Source: Paracoccaceae bacterium (lineage in GTDB: Bacteria; Pseudomonadota; Alphaproteobacteria; Rhodobacterales; Rhodobacteraceae). Taken from it: DNA of 64,000 nt. The notes under the pieces are model-generated. The model saw nothing but the letters and a program-made list of their open reading frames with translations. It had not been told where the DNA came from and made no database searches. Each line of letters opens with the position of its first letter. Position 1 is the stretch's first letter. A program made the position numbers and the translations under genes. The stretch lies in assembly GCA_023383015.1 (NCBI GenBank), contig JAHDXW010000012.1, forward strand, positions 53,533-117,532, given 5' to 3'. This document shows positions 60,107 to 64,000 of this stretch, in pieces.

Positions 60107-61528
60107 ATGACCAGCTGGCCCAGCCACGGCCGCATCGACGGCGCGATCGTGATGATCGGCTTCGGCTCGATCGGCCGCGGGACGCTGCCGCTGATCGAGC
60201 GGCATTTCGAGTACGACCCACGTCGGCTGGTGGTGATCGCGCCGGAGGGCGAGCACCGCACCTTCATGGCCCAGCGTGGCATCACCCACCTGCAGCAGGC
60301 GCTGACGCGCGAGAACTTCCGCGAGGTGCTGGGAGGGGTGGTGACGCCCGGGGCGGGCTTCGTCGTCAACCTGTCGGTCGATGTCGGCTCGCTGGACCTC
60401 ATCCGCTTCTGCCGCGAGCTCGGGGTGCCCTACATCGACACGGTGGTGGAGCCCTGGGCGGGCTACTACTTCGACGACAGCCTGCCGAACGCGATGCGCA
60501 CCAACTACGCGCTGCGGCAGGCGGTGCGCGACGAGAAGGCGGCCAACCCCGGCGGGACGACCGCGGTCTCGTGCTGCGGCGCCAATCCCGGGATGGTGTC
60601 GTGGTTCGTCAAGGAGGCGCTGCTGGCGCTGGCGCGCGACACCGGCCGGCCCGGCCATGCCCCGCGCTCGCGCGAGGGCTGGGCGCGGCTGATGGCCTCG
60701 CTCGGCGTCAAGGGCGTGCACATCGCCGAGCGCGACACCCAGAAGTCGGTGCGCCACAAGGAGGTCGGCTGCTTCGTCAACACCTGGTCGGTGGAGGGCT
60801 TCGTCGCCGAGGGCTTCCAGCCGGCGGAACTGGGCTGGGGCACGCATGAGCGCTGGTTCCCCGAGGACGGGCACCGCCACGACCACGGCTGCCGTGCCGC
60901 GATCTGGCTGGAGCGGCCCGGCGCGATCACCCGGGTGCACACCTGGTGCCCGACGGCCGGGCCGCAGTACGGCTTCCTGGTCACCCACAACGAGGCGGTC
61001 TCGATCGCCGACTACTACACGATCGGTGCCGGCGACCGGCCCGAGTACCGCCCGACCTGCCACTACGCCTACCACCCCTGCGACGATGCCGTGCTGAGCC
61101 TGCACGAGACCTTCGGCTCGGGGCTGATCCAGCCGCGCCACCGCATCCTCGACGAGAACGAGATCGTCGAAGGCGCCGACGACCTCGGCGTGCTGCTCTA
61201 CGGCCATGCGCGCAACGCGCTCTGGTACGGCTCGCGGCTGTCCATCCACGAGACGCGCGACCTCGCGCCGTTCCAGAACGCCACCGGCCTGCAGGTGTCC
61301 TCGGCGGTGCTGGCCGGGATGGTCTGGGCGCTGGAGAACCCGCAGGCCGGGATCGTCGAGGCCGACGAGATGGACCATGCCCGCTGCCTGGAGATCCAGC
61401 GCCCCTACCTCGGCCGGATCGAGGCGCATTACACCGCCTGGACCCCGCTAACCAACCGCTGGCGCCAGTTTGCCGAGGACATCGACGAATCCGACCCCTG
61501 GCAGTTCCGCAACGTTCTGGCGAGCTGA
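60107..61528 (+). CDS. hss: Homospermidine synthase
   Basis: A 473-residue enzyme that makes sym-homospermidine from putrescine with NAD as cofactor. The N-terminal Rossmann motif is VMIGFGSIGRGTLPLIERHF. Further blocks are VNLSVDVGSLDLIRFCRELG, PYIDTVVEPWAGYYFD, CCGANPGMVSWFVKEALL, and FVTHNEAVSIADYY-like FLVTHNEAVSIADYYTIG, with the acidic residues that bind the substrate. The length and sequence match the saccharopine-dehydrogenase-like HSS of alphaproteobacteria. The ATG at 60107 follows AAGGGAGGCGCGCGCC. It connects to the polyamine uptake operon at 33.7-39.2 kb in function, not in position. Confidence 0.94.
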   Translation: MTSWPSHGRIDGAIVMIGFGSIGRGTLPLIERHFEYDPRRLVVIAPEGEHRTFMAQRGITHLQQALTRENFREVLGGVVTPGAGFVVNLSVDVGSLDLIRFCRELGVPYIDTVVEPWAGYYFDDSLPNAMRTNYALRQAVRDEKAANPGGTTAVSCCGANPGMVSWFVKEALLALARDTGRPGHAPRSREGWARLMASLGVKGVHIAERDTQKSVRHKEVGCFVNTWSVEGFVAEGFQPAELGWGTHERWFPEDGHRHDHGCRAAIWLERPGAITRVHTWCPTAGPQYGFLVTHNEAVSIADYYTIGAGDRPEYRPTCHYAYHPCDDAVLSLHETFGSGLIQPRHRILDENEIVEGADDLGVLLYGHARNALWYGSRLSIHETRDLAPFQNATGLQVSSAVLAGMVWALENPQAGIVEADEMDHARCLEIQRPYLGRIEAHYTAWTPLTNRWRQFAEDIDESDPWQFRNVLAS

Positions 61529-61624
61529 CCGGCGGGGCGGGCGGGGCGGGCGGTGCGTCCCCGCGGGCGCTTCCATCCGGCCGGTCGCTGCCCTAAGAGG
61601 GCGCGGCAATCGACGGGGCCGTCC

Positions 61625-62716
61625 ATGACCGACACGATCCGCCCGCAGCCCGGCATCCTCGACATCGCGCTCTATGTCGCGGGCGACAGCAAGGTGGCGG
61701 GCGTCGACCGGCCGCTGAAGCTGTCGTCGAACGAGAACCCCTTCGGCCCCTCGCCGGCGGCGATCGAGGCCTTCCGCGCCGCCGCCGGCAGCCTGCACCG
61801 CTATCCCTCGTCGGACCACGCCGGCCTGCGCGCGGCAATCGGCGCGGTGCACGGGCTGGATGCCGACCGGATTATCTGCGGCGCCGGTTCGGACGAGGTG
61901 ATCACCCTTCTGTGCCAGGCCTATGCCGGGCCGGGCGACGAGATCATCCACACCGAGCACGGGTTCCTGATGTACCGGATCTCCGCGCTCGGTGCCGGGG
62001 CGCGGCCGGTCGCGGTGCCCGAGCGCGAGCGGGTGGTGGATGTGGACGAAATCCTCGCGGCGGTGACGCCGCGGACGCGGCTGGTGTTCCTGGCCAACCC
62101 CGCCAACCCCACCGGGACGATGCTGCCCGAGGCAGAGCTTGCGCGGCTGGCCGACCGGCTGGCGCCGGGCGTGCTGGTGGTGCTGGACGGCGCCTATGCC
62201 GAATACGCCGCGATCTGCGACGGCGCGGTGGCGCTGGCCACGACGCGGCCGAACGTCGTGGTCACGCGCACCTTCTCGAAGCTTCACGGGCTGGGCGGGC
62301 TGAGGATCGGCTGGGGCTACGGGCCGCGGGCGGTGATCGACGTGCTGAACCGGCTGCGCGCGCCCTTCAACCTGTCGACCGCCCAGCTTGACGCCGCCGA
62401 GGCGGCGGTACGCGACCGCGCGCATGCCGCCTTCGGCGTGGCCGAGAACGCGCGGCTGCGCGCCTGGCTGGCCGAAAGGCTGCGGGCGCTGGGCCTGGGC
62501 TGCGACACGAGCCAGGCCAATTTCGTGCTCGCCCGGTTTGCCGACGCCGCCGCCGCGGCCGCCTGCGACGCCGCACTGCGCGGGCAGGGCATCATCGTGC
62601 GCGGTGTCGCGGCCTACGGGCTGGCGCACTGCCTGCGCATCACCGTCGGCACCGAGGCAGACTGCGCCCGGCTGGTGGCCGCGGTCGCCGCGCATCTGGG
62701 GGCCGGGGGCGCATGA
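61625..62716 (+). CDS. hisC: Histidinol-phosphate aminotransferase
   Basis: A 363-residue PLP enzyme of the class I/II aminotransferases. [46 protein letters not shown], and the PLP lysine in [18 protein letters not shown] are the HisC pattern. In alphaproteobacteria this form, encoded beside a prephenate/arogenate dehydrogenase, often also serves aromatic amino-acid transamination. The ATG at 61625 gives [18 protein letters not shown]. It overlaps the next gene by 4 bp (ATGA) and starts 96 bp after hss. Confidence 0.94.
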   Translation: MTDTIRPQPGILDIALYVAGDSKVAGVDRPLKLSSNENPFGPSPAAIEAFRAAAGSLHRYPSSDHAGLRAAIGAVHGLDADRIICGAGSDEVITLLCQAYAGPGDEIIHTEHGFLMYRISALGAGARPVAVPERERVVDVDEILAAVTPRTRLVFLANPANPTGTMLPEAELARLADRLAPGVLVVLDGAYAEYAAICDGAVALATTRPNVVVTRTFSKLHGLGGLRIGWGYGPRAVIDVLNRLRAPFNLSTAQLDAAEAAVRDRAHAAFGVAENARLRAWLAERLRALGLGCDTSQANFVLARFADAAAAAACDAALRGQGIIVRGVAAYGLAHCLRITVGTEADCARLVAAVAAHLGAGGA

Positions 62717-63636
62717 ACACGCCGATCTACGACCGGGTGGCGCTGATCGGGCTGGGGCTCATCGCCTCGTCGATGGGCCATGCGATGAAGGCCGCGGGAC
62801 TGGCCCGCCACATCGCCGGTCACGCCAAGACCGAGGCGACGCGGGCCGCGGCGCTGGAGGTCGGCTTCTGCGACAGCATGCATGCGACCGCCGCCGGGGC
62901 GGCGGCGGAGGCCGACCTGGTGGTGCTGTGCGTGCCGGTGGGCGCGATGGGCGAGATCGCCGCGGCCATCGGCCCGGTGCTGGCCGCCGGGGCCACGGTG
63001 ACCGATGTCGGCTCGGTCAAGCGGGCGGTGATCGCGACGGTCGCCCCGCATGTGCCGACGGGCGTGCATTTCGTGCCCGGCCACCCGCTGGCGGGGACCG
63101 AGCACTCCGGTCCGCGGTCGGGTTTCGCGACGCTGTTCCGCAACCGCTGGTGCATCCTGACCCCGCCCGCGGGCACCGACCGGACGGCGGTGGCGCGGCT
63201 GCGCGCGCTGTGGGCGGCGATGGGCTCGAACGTCGAGGAGATGGACGCCGAGCACCACGACCTGGTGCTGGCGGTCACCTCGCACACGCCGCACCTGATC
63301 GCCTACACGATGGTGGGAGTGGCCGACGACCTCGAGCGCGTGACCGACAGCGAGGTGATCAAGTTCTCGGCCGCGGGGTTCCGCGACTTCACCCGCATCG
63401 CGGCGTCCGACCCGACGATGTGGCGCGACGTGTTCCTGTCGAACCGTGACGCGACGCTGGAGATCCTCGGCCGGTTCACCGAGGAGCTGTTCGCCCTTCA
63501 GCGGGCGATCAGGATGGGCGACGGTCCGCTCCTGCACGCATATTTCACGAGGACAAGGGCGATCCGTCGCGGTATCATCGAAGCCGGGCAGGATACCAGC
63601 GCCCCCGACTTCGGGCGCGTGAAGGCAGGCACATGA
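62713..63636 (+). CDS. tyrC: Prephenate/arogenate dehydrogenase
   Basis: A 307-residue TyrA/TyrC-type dehydrogenase for tyrosine synthesis. The N-terminal NAD(P) motif is [17 protein letters not shown], followed by [26 protein letters not shown], the catalytic His in [16 protein letters not shown], and [14 protein letters not shown] with [20 protein letters not shown]. Whether prephenate or arogenate is preferred cannot be told; the neighbouring HisC would permit the arogenate route. It overlaps hisC by 4 bp and the following gene by 4 bp, so the three are translationally coupled. Confidence 0.93.
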   Translation: MNTPIYDRVALIGLGLIASSMGHAMKAAGLARHIAGHAKTEATRAAALEVGFCDSMHATAAGAAAEADLVVLCVPVGAMGEIAAAIGPVLAAGATVTDVGSVKRAVIATVAPHVPTGVHFVPGHPLAGTEHSGPRSGFATLFRNRWCILTPPAGTDRTAVARLRALWAAMGSNVEEMDAEHHDLVLAVTSHTPHLIAYTMVGVADDLERVTDSEVIKFSAAGFRDFTRIAASDPTMWRDVFLSNRDATLEILGRFTEELFALQRAIRMGDGPLLHAYFTRTRAIRRGIIEAGQDTSAPDFGRVKAGT

Positions 63637-64000
63637 CGGGACACCGCGTACTTCTCGCCGCGCTGGTGCTGGCGCTTGCCCCGTCCGCGATGGCCGGTGC
63701 GCCGTCGGCCTCGGTCAGGCCGCTGCCGCGGCCGGCTGTGGAGGCGGCGCCCGAGGCCTGGCCGCGGCCGCGGCCGCGGCCTGAGCCTGCGGCAGGCGCG
63801 CCGGCCGCCGCCCCTGAGGCGGCGGCGCCCGTTGCTGCGGGGGAAGGGCCGGCGCTTGCGGCCGATGCCGGGCTGCGCCCGCGGCAGCGGCCCGCGGGCT
63901 CCGCGCAGCCGCTCGAGGAGGGCGATGCGCTGCCGCCGCTGCGCCCGCGCCCGCGGCCCTCTGTCGCCGTCGCCGCAGCCGGCGCCGCGCCCGCGGGCCC
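63633..64000 (+). CDS. Proline-rich secreted protein, N-terminal part (possible extensin-like protein)
   Basis: The frame runs off the right edge after 122 complete codons. It starts at an ATG overlapping the tyrC stop. A signal peptide (VLLAALVLALAPSAMAGA) is followed by a low-complexity region in which RP pairs recur (SVRPLPRPAVE, WPRPRPRPEP, LPPLRPRPRPS). This is how extensin-family proteins of Rhodobacteraceae begin, with the conserved domain further on, but that domain is outside the window, so the call is tentative. Confidence 0.6.
   Translation, partial: MTGHRVLLAALVLALAPSAMAGAPSASVRPLPRPAVEAAPEAWPRPRPRPEPAAGAPAAAPEAAAPVAAGEGPALAADAGLRPRQRPAGSAQPLEEGDALPPLRPRPRPSVAVAAAGAAPAG

Overview
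The window is 64 kb of very GC-rich (roughly 70-75%), densely coded DNA with no rRNA, tRNA, insertion sequence or CRISPR array that I can see. Gene content points to an alphaproteobacterium of the Rhodobacteraceae/Paracoccaceae: ethylmalonyl-CoA pathway genes (ccr, ecm, mcl1), homospermidine synthase, a CtrA-type TTAA-N7-TTAA site, a GANTC cluster, a LuxR/LuxI pair preceded by a small overlapping ORF, and S4, SerC, SerA and KpsMTE proteins of Rhodobacter type. It reads as chromosome with a few accessory patches.

Layout. 1-4 kb: capsule exporter (kpsT, kpsE, divergent kpsM) and xthA. 4-11.5 kb: fumarylacetoacetase, DinB, and the serine pathway (serB divergent from serC-serA, with a two-hairpin leader before serC) plus a metallophosphatase. 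11.5-15.6 kb: pyruvate kinase, N-formylglutamate amidohydrolase and small conserved proteins. 15.5-18.5 kb: an operon dgcN-dgcA-dat that could move D-amino-acid nitrogen through D-glutamate. 18.7-24.2 kb: malyl-CoA lyase, a repeat-bearing secreted protein, accA, a DUF4342 gene behind an FNR-like box, and a secreted subtilase. 24.2-31.2 kb: glutamate synthase, with two formaldehyde-activating-enzyme-family genes between gltD and gltB. 31.4-39.2 kb: UppP, a crotonase-fold protein lacking both catalytic glutamates, a polyamine ABC transporter operon with an aldehyde dehydrogenase. 39.5-42.9 kb: TauE/SafE exporter with its TIGR02186 partner, an SDR with a stand-alone RAM domain, a secreted protein.

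43-47.5 kb: an MmeI-like single-chain restriction-modification enzyme and an SF1 helicase; GC falls from about 75% to about 61% over the probable target-recognition domain, suggesting a swapped specificity domain. 47.7-49.5 kb: luxI, luxR and the small upstream ORF, headed by the CtrA-type site. 49.6-54.5 kb: ccr, an acyltransferase, and divergent ecm. 54.5-56.4 kb: an 800-bp gene-poor region with a 24-bp palindrome, four GANTC sites in 34 bp and three GATAGC repeats, leading into a minimal curli locus (a curlin-repeat protein and a CsgH-like protein) split by an extreme poly-C tract. 56.5-64 kb: LysR regulator, Hint-domain protein, rpsD with a clear promoter, homospermidine synthase, hisC-tyrC, and the start of a proline-rich secreted protein.

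The strongest leads are the TRD composition switch in the MmeI-like enzyme, the CtrA site in front of the quorum-sensing genes, the D-glutamate cluster, and the minimal curli locus with its upstream region. I found no wholly new system that I could defend; most novelty here is in regulation and gene pairing. All function calls are from reading translated sequence; no database search was possible.
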